Of a DNA stretch of 64,000 nucleotides, positions 32,214-41,248 are shown piece after piece (the stretch's first letter is position 1; each line of letters starts with the position of its first letter). The notes under the pieces were generated by a model, which had not been told where the DNA came from, ran no database searches, and was given only the letters and a program-made list of their open reading frames with translations. Both the position numbers and the translations under genes were made by a program. The stretch is from Rhizobium leucaenae USDA 9039 (GTDB taxonomy: Bacteria > Pseudomonadota > Alphaproteobacteria > Rhizobiales > Rhizobiaceae). The stretch is taken from contig NZ_AUFB01000012.1 in the NCBI RefSeq assembly GCF_000426285.1, positions 1 through 64,000 of the forward strand, written 5' to 3'.

Positions 32214-33266
32214 ATGGGAAGGTTCCCTTCGGCGCTCAACTGGATAGTGACCGCGATGGTCGTCGCCGCAAGCGGCGTCATCTATGGCAGGATATTTTTC
32301 CACTCATCGCCGCTGTATATCGGTGCAATCTACGCGCTGTTCTGCGGTATGCCGGCGCTGGCCTTCGAACGCCATATGATCCTGCCGCGCTTGAATCGTT
32401 GGATGCATGGCCTACCCACGCCGGCGTTTATCGCCTCGGCCTTGATTGTCGATTTCGCCTTGATCGCCATCGGCTTTGCGATGGCCGGCGGCCTGATGAA
32501 ATCCCTGCACGTGATTACTGATAGCTGGGCTGACGTCATGTTGCTGAAGATGGATGTCTACATCTATGCCGTGATGGTGACCGCGATCATCATTTTCGTC
32601 GGGCGTGTGCGGGAGCTGCTCGGCCGTGACGTCTTCCTTAGCCTGTTGACCGGCCGTTATCGCAATCCGGTGCAGGAAGAGCGCGTGTTTCTCTTCGTCG
32701 ACCTCGTCGGTTCGACGGCCTTTGCCGAGGAGCATGGTGACCTTAGAACGCAGCAATTCCTGGGATCGGTGTTCGGTGCGCTTGCCGACCCGGTGCGGCG
32801 ACACAAAGGTGCGATCGATGATTATATCGGCGATGCCGCCATCATTACCTGGCCGCTCGAACGTGGGGTAAAGAATGCGCGTTGCATTCGCTGCGTTTTC
32901 GACATTCTCGCCGATATAGAGGCGAATGCGGAGACTTGGTTGAAATCCTACGGCAGGGTGCCACGTCTGAGGGCCGCCGTGCACGGCGGCAGCATCGTCA
33001 CTGCCGAAATCGGCGTCGACCACCACAAGATCGCCTATTTCGGCGACACGGTGAACACCACCGCCAGGCTGGAATCTCTCTGCAAGACGCTGGAGCGGCA
33101 GGTGCTGATCTCTACCGACCTTGCAAGACGGATCCAGCTTCCCGACGATATCGCCAGCGAGGACCTTGGCGATCATGCCGTCCGCGGCCGCGACCAGACG
33201 CTGGGGGTGATTGCGCTGCATATGGCGAGAAGGCCGGAGCGGAAGGCAATCGGCAGTAGGCAATAG
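32214..33266 (+). CDS. Membrane-bound class III adenylate/guanylate cyclase
   Basis: Encodes 350 residues. Four N-terminal membrane helices occupy roughly residues 8-130. A class III cyclase domain follows: ERVFLFVDLVGSTAFAEEHG with the first metal Asp, DDYIGDAAIITWPL with the second, and YFGDTVNTTARLESLCK with the transition-state Asn/Arg. It would make cAMP (or cGMP) from the nucleotide triphosphate in response to an unknown membrane signal. Rhizobia carry many such cyclases. It stands alone and has a candidate terminator about 75 nt downstream. Confidence 0.9.
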   Translation: MGRFPSALNWIVTAMVVAASGVIYGRIFFHSSPLYIGAIYALFCGMPALAFERHMILPRLNRWMHGLPTPAFIASALIVDFALIAIGFAMAGGLMKSLHVITDSWADVMLLKMDVYIYAVMVTAIIIFVGRVRELLGRDVFLSLLTGRYRNPVQEERVFLFVDLVGSTAFAEEHGDLRTQQFLGSVFGALADPVRRHKGAIDDYIGDAAIITWPLERGVKNARCIRCVFDILADIEANAETWLKSYGRVPRLRAAVHGGSIVTAEIGVDHHKIAYFGDTVNTTARLESLCKTLERQVLISTDLARRIQLPDDIASEDLGDHAVRGRDQTLGVIALHMARRPERKAIGSRQ

Positions 33267-33342
33267 GCACGGAGCAATGGCCTCTTAAAAAGTTGTGGGC
33301 CGATCCTGGTGCAACGCCCCTCGACCCGCGCCTTTTTCGCGA

Positions 33343-33368
33343 CCTCCCCCGCAGGGGAGAAGGTTTTT
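33343..33368 (+). terminator. Possible terminator of the cyclase gene
   Basis: The short hairpin ctcccc / ggggag with loop cgca is followed 4 nt later by TTTTT. It overlaps the 3' end of ppx on the other strand. A similar c-rich/g-rich palindrome recurs at 63896. Confidence 0.45.
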
Positions 33369-34889
33369 CTACTCGAACCGAAATGCCAATCTTCTATTCG
33401 TCAGCCGACCGAGTTGCTGCAGCCGACCTTCCAGCCGTTCGCCGGCGAAATCATGGTATTCGGCGGGCACGACGAATTCGAGATCGAGATCGGCGTTCGA
33501 CGAGCGTCGAAATGTCAGGGCGCGAACGACGCCCGGCATGGAAGCCGAAAAGAGATAGACGACGCGCAGCAAGCCGCCCAGCAGTTTCGCGCGCTCGACG
33601 AACAGCGGCGTGGCGATCGCAGCCAGCGGTTCGGTGGCGCCGTCATCGTGAAGACCCTCGAAACGATAATAGTTGGCGAGCGCGATAAAGGCGCGGCCGG
33701 CATGGGTGATGCCGACGAAAGACGTGTGGGCGATGATGTTCAACGCCTGCAGACCGCGATAATCCGGGTGGGCGCGCCAACTGATATCGGCAAGCAGACA
33801 GGCGGCCTGGCGATAGCGGCTCTCCTCCTCCGTCTCGGTAACACCGAAGAAAGGCATCATGCGACCGGTCCACTCGGCAAGCTCGCGAGCATGTTCCGGC
33901 GAGCGGGCACGCAGGATGGCAAGTTCGCCGGCGGCGACCAGCAGCGGGTCGCTATGGCGTTCCGCCTCGGTCAGCAGCGAATAGAGGTAGCCTTCACGCA
34001 CGCCCTGGGCCGAGAAGGAGATGATGGAGGGCTTCATTTCCGCCAACACCTCGCGCATCGCCACCGCACCGAAGGGCAGCAGCGAACGGCGATGCTTGGA
34101 GATGGCCAGCAGCGCCGGCTCTTTCGATTCCTTGGCTTCGCTGATCTGGTCGAGGAAACGCATCATCTCGTCCAGCGGCACTTCGTAGCCCTGCATCATA
34201 TGCAGCGCATATTTGCGCATTTCCATGTGCAGCTTGGCGATATTTCGCCAGGTGCCGCCTACTGCATAAAAGGTGCGTCCCTCGCCCTTGCTCAGCAGTT
34301 TCGCTGTTTTCACATGCTTGCGGGCAAAGCTGCGGGCTCTGGCGAGTGAGCCGTCCGCATATTCGGAAAGCCTGAGACCGCCGAGCGGCAGAGTGATGCC
34401 CTTGCCGATCTCCTTGCCCTTGATATCGATGAGTTCGAGCGAGCCGCCACCGAGGTCGCCGGCAATGCCATTCGGGTGGAAAAAGCCGCTGATGATGCCA
34501 AGCGCAGAAAAACGCGCCTCTTCCTCACCGGAAAGCACGCGCACCTTACGCTGCAGGATCGATTCGGCCTGATGGATGAATTCCGGACCGTTGCTTGCCT
34601 CGCGAGCAGCCGCCGTCGCCAGAACATAGATCGTCGATGCGCGCGCCTGATCGGACAGCGCCTTGAACCGATGCAGGGCCGCGAGTGCGCGCGCGACGCT
34701 CTCCTCATCCATCTTTCCGGTCAGCGCTATGCCCCTGCCAAGGCCGCAAAGCACTTTCTCGTTGAAAAGGATGGTCGGCGACCGCGAATGGCCTTCATAG
34801 ACGACAAGACGAACCGAGTTCGACCCAATATCGACAACGGAGACAGGGGCTATACCGGGAAGGCGCCCCTGGGCTTCTGATTCAACCAT
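33369..34889 (-). CDS. ppx: Exopolyphosphatase (Ppx/GppA family)
   Basis: Encodes 506 residues. It hydrolyses terminal phosphate from polyphosphate. The actin-like ATPase fold is visible: phosphate-1 motif VVDIGSNSVRLVVYEGHS, an EEEARFSALGI helix containing the catalytic Glu, and GIAGDLGGGSLELIDI. A C-terminal HD-like helical domain follows residue 310. It begins 10 nt after ppk on the same strand, so synthesis and breakdown of polyphosphate are encoded in one operon. Confidence 0.95.
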   Translation of the reverse strand: MVESEAQGRLPGIAPVSVVDIGSNSVRLVVYEGHSRSPTILFNEKVLCGLGRGIALTGKMDEESVARALAALHRFKALSDQARASTIYVLATAAAREASNGPEFIHQAESILQRKVRVLSGEEEARFSALGIISGFFHPNGIAGDLGGGSLELIDIKGKEIGKGITLPLGGLRLSEYADGSLARARSFARKHVKTAKLLSKGEGRTFYAVGGTWRNIAKLHMEMRKYALHMMQGYEVPLDEMMRFLDQISEAKESKEPALLAISKHRRSLLPFGAVAMREVLAEMKPSIISFSAQGVREGYLYSLLTEAERHSDPLLVAAGELAILRARSPEHARELAEWTGRMMPFFGVTETEEESRYRQAACLLADISWRAHPDYRGLQALNIIAHTSFVGITHAGRAFIALANYYRFEGLHDDGATEPLAAIATPLFVERAKLLGGLLRVVYLFSASMPGVVRALTFRRSSNADLDLEFVVPAEYHDFAGERLEGRLQQLGRLTNRRLAFRFE

Positions 34890-34899
34890 GCAGGTCCAG

Positions 34900-37101
34900 T
34901 TATATTTTGCGGCCCGACAACAGCCCGGCGATCAGTTTCGGCGCACTGGATTTCAAAGCTTCACCGCGGCCCGAGAGGCTCGGATTGGTCATGAAATACT
35001 GCTGCGCGTTGAATGGCTCTTCACCCTTGCGCACCTCCATGCGCCGCGAAGTACCGTCCGGCAATATCTCGTAGCTCTGCTGATTGTCAATGATATTGCC
35101 CAGCATGATCTGTGAAAGCACCTGCTCGTGCACGGTCTTATTGGTCAGCGGAACGAGGGTTTCGACCCGGCGGTCGAGGTTTCTCGGCATCATGTCGGCC
35201 GAGCCGATATAGACCAGCGCCTTCTCCGATGGCAGGCCCTGGCCATTGCCGAAGCAGAAGATGCGGCTGTGTTCAAGGAAGCGGCCGACGATGGATTTGA
35301 CGCGAATATTCTCCGAAAGCCCCGGCACCTGCGGACGCAGGCAGCAAATGCCACGAATGACGAGATCGATCTCGACACCGGCGTTGCTTGCGCGATAGAG
35401 CGCATCGATGATGTCGGGGTCCACCAGCGAGTTCATCTTCATCCAGATCGCCGCCGGCTGGCCGTTTCTGGCGTGCTCGATCTCCTCCTCGATGTGCTGG
35501 AGGATGCGCGGGCGCAGCGTATAGGGCGAAACCGCGATCTTCATGCCCTCTTCCGGCTCACCGTAACCAGTGATGAAGTTGAAGATGTTCGCCATGTCGT
35601 GGGCAATCTTCGGGTCGCAGGTGAAGTAGGAAAGGTCGGTGTAGATCTTGGCGGTGATCGGGTGGTAGTTGCCGGTGCCGAGGTGGCAATAGGTGCGCAG
35701 CTTGCCGTCTTCGCGGCGCACGACCATCGACATCTTCGCATGCGTCTTGAGCTCGATAAAGCCGAAGACGACCTGCACGCCGGCCCGTTCCAAATCGCGC
35801 GCCCAGCGGATGTTTGCTTCTTCATCGAAGCGGGCCTTGAGTTCGACCAGCGCCGTCACCGATTTGCCCATATCCGCGGCATCGATCAACGCCCGCACGA
35901 TAGGGCTGTCGTTGGAGGTACGGTAGAGCGTCTGCTTTATCGCCAAAACATCAGGATCGCGCGCAGCCTGGAGAAGAAACTGGACGACGACGTCGAAGGA
36001 TTCGTAGGGGTGGTGAACCACCATGTCCTTTTCGCGGATCGCGGCGAAGCAATCGCCGGCATGTTCGCGGACGCGCTCAGGAAATCGGGCATTGTAGGGC
36101 TCGAAGCGCAGATCGTCGCGCGGCGCCTTGGCGATTTCCGAGAGCGTATTGAGGGCCAGCAGGCCTGGCAGAACGGCGATGCGGTTTTCCGGAACGTTCA
36201 GCGATTCCACCACGAACTGGCGCAGCTCCAGGGGCATTTCCGAGTCCGTCTCGATGCGGATCACCGATCCACGGCGGCGGCGCTTCAGCGCTGTTTCGAA
36301 GAAGCGCACCAGATCTTCGGCTTCTTCCTCGACTTCGATATCGCTGTCTCGGATGATGCGGAATGTACCCGAACCCTGCACCTCATAGCCGGGATAGAGC
36401 CGGTGAATGAAGATGTTCACCACATCTTCCAGCGTGATGTAGCGAATGACGTTACTGGCATCCGGCAAGCGGACGAAGCGGTCGAGCGCCGGCGGCAGAC
36501 GCAGCAGCGCAGTCATCGGCTCGCGGCCGTTCATGCTGTTCAGTTGCAGCGCGATCGAGAAGCCGAGATTCGGGATGAACGGGAACGGATGCGCCGGATC
36601 GATGGAAAGCGGCGTCAGGACTGGGAAGATCGCCTGATCGAATTCGTTGGCAAGCCATTGCCGGTCGACCTCGGAAAGCGCTGGCGGGCGGACGATCAGA
36701 ATGTCTTCCTTGGCGAGATACTGCTGCAGTACGGCAAGCGACGCCTGCTGTTCCATCTGCAGATTGTCGATTTCGCGCAGGATGTCATCGAGTTGCTCAG
36801 CTGGTGTCTTGCCGTCCGGGGTCCGCATCAGAATCTTCTGGCGGACCTGGCCTTCGAGGCCGGCGACGCGCACCATGAAGAACTCATCGAGGTTGGCGGC
36901 GGAAATGGAGAGGAAACGGATGCGTTCCAGGAGCGGATGCGCCGTGTTCAGCGTTTCCTCGAGAACGCGGCGATTGAACTGAAGCCAGGAGAATTCGCGA
37001 TTGATGAAGCGCTCCGGGCTGGTCAACAACTCATTGATCGGCGGCGCGGCCTCCGGGGCTTGCTGGTTGGCGTCCTGATGTTCCGTTAATGCCGAGTCCA
37101 T
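34900..37101 (-). CDS. ppk1: Polyphosphate kinase 1
   Basis: Encodes 733 residues. It reversibly builds inorganic polyphosphate from ATP. The domain order N, H, C1, C2 is complete. The phospho-His is in LRTYCHLGTGNYHPITAKIY. The phospholipase-D-like second site includes FGNGQGLPSEKALVYIGSAD and MMPRNLDRRVE. The start MDSALTEHQD is followed by the family's INREFSWLQFNRRVLEE. It heads the ppk-ppx operon. Confidence 0.97.
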   Translation of the reverse strand: MDSALTEHQDANQQAPEAAPPINELLTSPERFINREFSWLQFNRRVLEETLNTAHPLLERIRFLSISAANLDEFFMVRVAGLEGQVRQKILMRTPDGKTPAEQLDDILREIDNLQMEQQASLAVLQQYLAKEDILIVRPPALSEVDRQWLANEFDQAIFPVLTPLSIDPAHPFPFIPNLGFSIALQLNSMNGREPMTALLRLPPALDRFVRLPDASNVIRYITLEDVVNIFIHRLYPGYEVQGSGTFRIIRDSDIEVEEEAEDLVRFFETALKRRRRGSVIRIETDSEMPLELRQFVVESLNVPENRIAVLPGLLALNTLSEIAKAPRDDLRFEPYNARFPERVREHAGDCFAAIREKDMVVHHPYESFDVVVQFLLQAARDPDVLAIKQTLYRTSNDSPIVRALIDAADMGKSVTALVELKARFDEEANIRWARDLERAGVQVVFGFIELKTHAKMSMVVRREDGKLRTYCHLGTGNYHPITAKIYTDLSYFTCDPKIAHDMANIFNFITGYGEPEEGMKIAVSPYTLRPRILQHIEEEIEHARNGQPAAIWMKMNSLVDPDIIDALYRASNAGVEIDLVIRGICCLRPQVPGLSENIRVKSIVGRFLEHSRIFCFGNGQGLPSEKALVYIGSADMMPRNLDRRVETLVPLTNKTVHEQVLSQIMLGNIIDNQQSYEILPDGTSRRMEVRKGEEPFNAQQYFMTNPSLSGRGEALKSSAPKLIAGLLSGRKI

Positions 37102-37178
37102 GTTCCACCTGCCTGATCTTAGAACCTTGCGCCACGTATAGCAGTTTGACGACGGAACTGTGACAGTTCACCCATCGC

Positions 37179-37892
37179 TCAATCGGCCGGGGCGGAATTA
37201 CCCAATTCGTTCAATACTTCAGCGGCCAAGATGCGTGTGATCCTCGTGCCGCGGCCGAGCGCGAGGCGGTCCAGCCGATCGACGATCAACTGGGCAGCGT
37301 TTAGGGAGCGTTCCATGCGGTTGACGATATAGAGGACAAGTTTGTCATCGATATAAAGCTGGCGGTCGGCGAAGAGCTTCACGATCACCTGCGACAACAA
37401 TTCTTCGTCCGGCTCACCGATTTCAACGACGGTCGCCGCCTTCAGCCGCGAACGCAGATCGGGCAGCGTCACCGGCCAGGACATCGGCCAAAGCCTGCTG
37501 CTCATCAGCAAGCCCGTGCCGTTTTCCCTGACGCTGTTGATGACATGGAAAAGCTCGGTGTCGTCGAAACCCAGGCGATCGACATCCTCGAAGATGACCG
37601 GGCCATTCGCGGCCACGACCGCCGCTCCAGAGCCGGCTTGCGGATGAATGGCAATCGCACCGCTTCTCTCGCGCCAGATACTGGCAAGATGCGATTTTCC
37701 CGAACCGACCGGCCCGGCGAGAATGACCACCGGCGATGGCCAATGCGGCCATGAATCGACGATCTTCACCGCCGCGCTCAAGGGATCGGCAACCAGCAGG
37801 TCATCGCGGCCGCTCGCGGCATCGTGCGTAAAAGCCAGGGGTAGCTGTTCGGCGGGTTTCCACCTCAAATCAGCATTCTTCGCATCGGTCAT
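37179..37892 (-). CDS. hdaA: DnaA-related regulatory ATPase (Hda-like)
   Basis: Encodes 237 residues from MTDAKNADLRW; the frame runs upstream across perM but that is not this gene. It is homologous to the AAA+ core of DnaA. It has Walker A GPVGSGKSHLA, a Walker B-like FEDVDRLGFDD, and sensor-like residues near RLKAATVVEIGEPDEELLSQ. It lacks the DnaA DNA-binding domain. In Caulobacter, HdaA with the beta clamp inactivates DnaA after initiation; the same role is likely. It starts 1 nt after the perM stop, so the pair is co-transcribed. Confidence 0.9.
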   Translation of the reverse strand: MTDAKNADLRWKPAEQLPLAFTHDAASGRDDLLVADPLSAAVKIVDSWPHWPSPVVILAGPVGSGKSHLASIWRERSGAIAIHPQAGSGAAVVAANGPVIFEDVDRLGFDDTELFHVINSVRENGTGLLMSSRLWPMSWPVTLPDLRSRLKAATVVEIGEPDEELLSQVIVKLFADRQLYIDDKLVLYIVNRMERSLNAAQLIVDRLDRLALGRGTRITRILAAEVLNELGNSAPAD

Positions 37893-37893
37893 G

Positions 37894-39024
37894 CTATTTG
37901 TTCTCAGGATTGCCGGCCTTGGTTCTGCGCGCCTTGCCGGCTTCCGAGCGTCCATAATAGAGGTCACTTTGAAGGTAGCGCGAAAGGGCGAAACGGACAA
38001 GGACGCCGCAGGCGGCTGCAGCCGGGACGGCGACCAGCAGACCGACGAAACCGAAGAGCGCGCCGAAGGCAAAAAGGGCGAACATCAGCCAGACCGGATG
38101 CAGGCCGACACTTTCGCCGACCAGCTTCGGCTGCAGCACATTGCCCTCCAGGAACTGGCCGGTGAAGAAGACGGCAAGCGTCAGGCCGACCCAGAGATAG
38201 TCCGGCCAGAACTGCACCAAAGCGACGCTAAGCGCTAGAAATAGGCCGACGAGCGAGCCGACATAGGGAATGAAGCTAATCATGCCCGCAAACAGGCCGA
38301 TCAACAGGCCGAAGTTCAAACCCACCAGCGACAGACCGACGCCATAATAGACGCCAAGGATGATGCAGAGCGAGCCCTGGCCACGGATGAAGCCGGCGAT
38401 CGCCTGATCCACTTCCCTGGCGATCTGGCGCACGGTCGAGACATGGTCGCGCGGTATCCAGGCATCGACCTTGGCTATCATCCGGTCCCAATCGAGCAGT
38501 ATATAAAAGGCGACGACGGGAGTGACGATCATCAGCGAAATGATGTTGACCAGTGCCTTGCCGGAGCTCCAGATCTGCGCAAACAGGCCGGCGACGAAAC
38601 TCAGGCCATCAGACAGTATGTTGGAGAAATTGTCCTTGATGGCGCCGAGCTGATTGCGCATCCAATCCGGCAGCATCGTCGTTTGCGTATGGGCGACGAA
38701 CTTCTGGAATTGCTGCACATAGCCCGGTATATGTTGAATGAAATCGTTGAACTGATTGATGATGATCGGAATGAAGATCGTCAGTGCCAGCGCAAAGACC
38801 AGCACGAAGGCAACAAGGATCACCACCGTCGCCATGAAGCGGCTGAGCCCGATCCTTTCCAGCCGGTCGGCGACCGGATCGAGGAAATAAGCGACCGACA
38901 TGCCGGCGATGAAGGGCAAGAGGATCGAGCTGAAAAGATAGAGAAAAACAATGAAGACGACGAGCACGATCACCCAGAAGATGATCTGGCGCTTGAGGCT
39001 CGCCCCGCTGACATGTTGCTCCAT
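37894..39024 (-). CDS. AI-2E family (PerM-like) transporter
   Basis: Encodes 376 residues from MEQHVSGASLKRQ; an open 54-codon extension upstream covers the promoter region of purM and is not family-like. Six to eight helices are visible: IIFWVIVLVVFIVFLYLFSS, TVVILVAFVLVFALALTIFI, and a C-terminal group from CIILGVYYGVGLSLVGLNFG onward. The family motif FIPYVGSLVGLFLALSVALV is present. It is an inner-membrane transporter of unknown substrate. It diverges from purM and precedes hdaA, as in many alphaproteobacteria. Confidence 0.92.
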   Translation of the reverse strand: MEQHVSGASLKRQIIFWVIVLVVFIVFLYLFSSILLPFIAGMSVAYFLDPVADRLERIGLSRFMATVVILVAFVLVFALALTIFIPIIINQFNDFIQHIPGYVQQFQKFVAHTQTTMLPDWMRNQLGAIKDNFSNILSDGLSFVAGLFAQIWSSGKALVNIISLMIVTPVVAFYILLDWDRMIAKVDAWIPRDHVSTVRQIAREVDQAIAGFIRGQGSLCIILGVYYGVGLSLVGLNFGLLIGLFAGMISFIPYVGSLVGLFLALSVALVQFWPDYLWVGLTLAVFFTGQFLEGNVLQPKLVGESVGLHPVWLMFALFAFGALFGFVGLLVAVPAAAACGVLVRFALSRYLQSDLYYGRSEAGKARRTKAGNPENK

Positions 39025-39209
39025 CGACTTCCCCACTCTTCGCCGCCTATCTGCCGCTCGCTTAGGACATAGGATGACGCCGCAATTATGGTCAAGCCTG
39101 CGGCCGAAATCGGCCTTGGAGCACTGTGAAGCGGGGAAAATCGAGGGTTTGCCTGCGCTGGCGCCTTGCATAAAGGTTGCTGTCATGCAATGGCGACCCG
39201 ATTAAAATT

Positions 39210-39223
39210 GTTCCAACTGGAAC
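39210..39223. promoter_or_regulatory. Short perfect palindrome in the purM leader
   Basis: GTTCCA-ac-TGGAAC lies 22 nt before the purM ATG, in the divergent perM/purM interval. It could be an operator; no known purine regulator site was recognised. Confidence 0.3.
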
Positions 39224-39245
39224 GATGGCCACCGGAGGCGAAAGC

Positions 39246-40319
39246 ATGAGCCAGTCTGGAAAAAACGGTCTGACCTATAGCGACGCGGGCGTCGATATCG
39301 AGGCCGGCAATCTGCTGGTCGAAAAGATCAAGCCGGCGGTCCGTTCGACCCGCCGCCCCGGCGCCGATGGCGAAATCGGCGGTTTTGGCGGCCTCTTCGA
39401 CCTGAAGGCGGCGGGCTTCACCGATCCGGTACTGGTGGCCGCCAATGACGGCGTCGGCACAAAGCTGAAGATCGCCATCGACGCGAATTACCACGACACC
39501 GTCGGCATCGATCTCGTCGCCATGTGCGTCAACGACCTCGTGGTCCAAGGCGCCGAACCTTTGTTCTTCCTCGACTACTTCGCCACCGGCAAGCTCGACC
39601 CCGATCAAGGTGCTGCGATCGTCGGCGGCATCGCGGCCGGCTGCCGCGAGGCGGGCTGCGCGCTGATCGGCGGCGAGACGGCGGAAATGCCGGGCATGTA
39701 TTCCGATGGCGACTACGATCTTGCGGGCTTTGCCGTGGGCGCAGCCGAACGCGGGCAGCTTCTGCCGTCCGGCGACATTGCCGAAGGTGATGTCATTCTC
39801 GGGCTCGCTTCCTCCGGCGTGCATTCCAACGGTTTCTCGCTGGTGCGCAAGATCGTCGGCCTCTCCGGCCTTGGTTGGGACGCGCCTGCCCCCTTTGCGG
39901 ATGGCAAGGCGCTCGGCGAAGCCCTGCTGACGCCGACACGCATCTATGTGAAGCCGCTTTTGAAGGCGATCCGCGAGACCCATGCCATCAAGGCGCTCGC
40001 CCATATCACCGGCGGCGGCTTTCCGGAGAATATTCCGCGAGTGCTGCCGAAGCATCTTTCCGCCGAGATCGACTTGGCCGCCGTCAAGGTGCCGCCGGTC
40101 TTCTCCTGGCTCGCCAAGACAGGCGGCGTCGAGGCCAAGGAAATGCTGCGCACTTTCAATTGCGGCATCGGCATGATCGCCGTCGTCGCAGCCGAGAATG
40201 TTGGAACCGTCAAGGCAGCGCTTGAAGCCGAAGGCGAAAGCATCGTCACGCTGGGTCGCATGATCGCCCGCGATGAAGGCGCAGCAGGCACCGTCTATAA
40301 GGGTACGCTGGCGATATGA
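39246..40319 (+). CDS. purM: Phosphoribosylformylglycinamidine cyclo-ligase
   Basis: Encodes 357 residues from MSQSGKNGLTYSDAG. It makes aminoimidazole ribotide, step five of purine synthesis. Visible hallmarks are KPAVRSTRRPGADGEIGGFG, the ATP-loop region VAANDGVGTKLKIA, and ALIGGETAEMPGMYSDGDYD. The last codons overlap the purN start (ATGA at 40316-40319), so the two consecutive purine enzymes are translationally coupled. Confidence 0.97.
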   Translation: MSQSGKNGLTYSDAGVDIEAGNLLVEKIKPAVRSTRRPGADGEIGGFGGLFDLKAAGFTDPVLVAANDGVGTKLKIAIDANYHDTVGIDLVAMCVNDLVVQGAEPLFFLDYFATGKLDPDQGAAIVGGIAAGCREAGCALIGGETAEMPGMYSDGDYDLAGFAVGAAERGQLLPSGDIAEGDVILGLASSGVHSNGFSLVRKIVGLSGLGWDAPAPFADGKALGEALLTPTRIYVKPLLKAIRETHAIKALAHITGGGFPENIPRVLPKHLSAEIDLAAVKVPPVFSWLAKTGGVEAKEMLRTFNCGIGMIAVVAAENVGTVKAALEAEGESIVTLGRMIARDEGAAGTVYKGTLAI

Positions 40320-40987
40320 GTTCGGCCCGCAAACGCGTCGTCGTCTTCATCTCGGGCAGTGGCTCCAACATGATGGCGCTGGTCAAGGCTGCAGCGGCTT
40401 CGGATTATCCAGCCGAAATCGTCGGTGTGATCTCCGATAAAGCGGATGCCGGCGGTTTGGCGAAAGCCGCGGCTGAGGGCATCTCCACCTTCGCCTTCGT
40501 GCGCAAGGATTTTGCCAGCAAGGACGCGCATGAGGAGGCGATCCTCGCGCAACTCGATGTGCTGTCGCCCGACATCATCTGCCTTGCCGGCTATATGCGC
40601 CTGCTGTCGGGCCGTTTCATCCAGCGCTACGAAGGCCGGATCATCAATATCCACCCTTCGCTGCTGCCGCTCTTCCCCGGCCTGCACACGCATCAGCGCG
40701 CCATCGATGCAGGTCAGCGGATCGCTGGCTGCACCGTGCATTTCGTCACCGAGGGCATGGACGAAGGCCCGGCGATCGGCCAGGCTGCCGTGCCGGTGCT
40801 GACCGATGACACGGCTGAAACGCTTGCCGCCCGCGTGCTGACGATCGAGCACCAGCTCTATCCGCAGTCGCTTCGGTTGCTGGCGGAGGGCAAAGTCAGG
40901 ATGGAGGGCGGCAAAGCCATAAGCCTCGCCAGCGCGCCCGCCGCGCATGGACGGCAGATTTTGTCACTGCTTGGTGATGTGGGTTAA
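40316..40987 (+). CDS. purN: Phosphoribosylglycinamide formyltransferase
   Basis: Encodes 223 residues. It formylates GAR with 10-formyl-tetrahydrofolate. Landmarks are VVFISGSGSNMMALV, NIHPSLLPLFPGLHTHQRAI with the catalytic Asn and His, and GCTVHFVTEGMDEGPAIGQA with the catalytic Asp. The length is normal. It overlaps purM by four bases. A pair of large inverted repeats follows its stop. Confidence 0.97.
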   Translation: MSSARKRVVVFISGSGSNMMALVKAAAASDYPAEIVGVISDKADAGGLAKAAAEGISTFAFVRKDFASKDAHEEAILAQLDVLSPDIICLAGYMRLLSGRFIQRYEGRIINIHPSLLPLFPGLHTHQRAIDAGQRIAGCTVHFVTEGMDEGPAIGQAAVPVLTDDTAETLAARVLTIEHQLYPQSLRLLAEGKVRMEGGKAISLASAPAAHGRQILSLLGDVG

Positions 40988-41014
40988 GTAGGGCAACTAC
41001 GGCGCTCGACGGCC

Positions 41015-41209
41015 CCCCCTCATCCGCCCTTCGGGCACTTTCTCCCCGAGAAGGAGGGAGCGCTGCCGATGCTCCCGTTTCGACGAGGCCCGTATCGTTC
41101 AAAGGCGAAAACTTCATCCTCTCTGTGAGGCACTTTCGTCGGGATTGAGCGTTTAGCAAAACCCCTTTTCCCCTCGGGGAGAAAGTGCCCGGAAGGGCGG
41201 ATGAGGGGG
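41015..41209. repeat. Pair of 36/37-nt inverted repeats downstream of purN
   Basis: The left arm (41015-41050) and right arm (41173-41209) are reverse complements except for one indel. Each arm contains a small gccc-ttc-gggc type hairpin. They enclose about 120 nt without a coding pattern. The layout resembles the intergenic mosaic (RIME-type) repeats known from rhizobia; that assignment is from memory. Confidence 0.65.
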
Positions 41210-41248
41210 CGCGGATTGCCTCAATTTGCCCTTTTCAATTGTCTTTGC

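Noticed and set aside
35128..37089. 653-codon open frame opposite ppk
   Set aside because: Antisense shadow of ppk1; the ppk1 catalytic motifs are all on the other strand.
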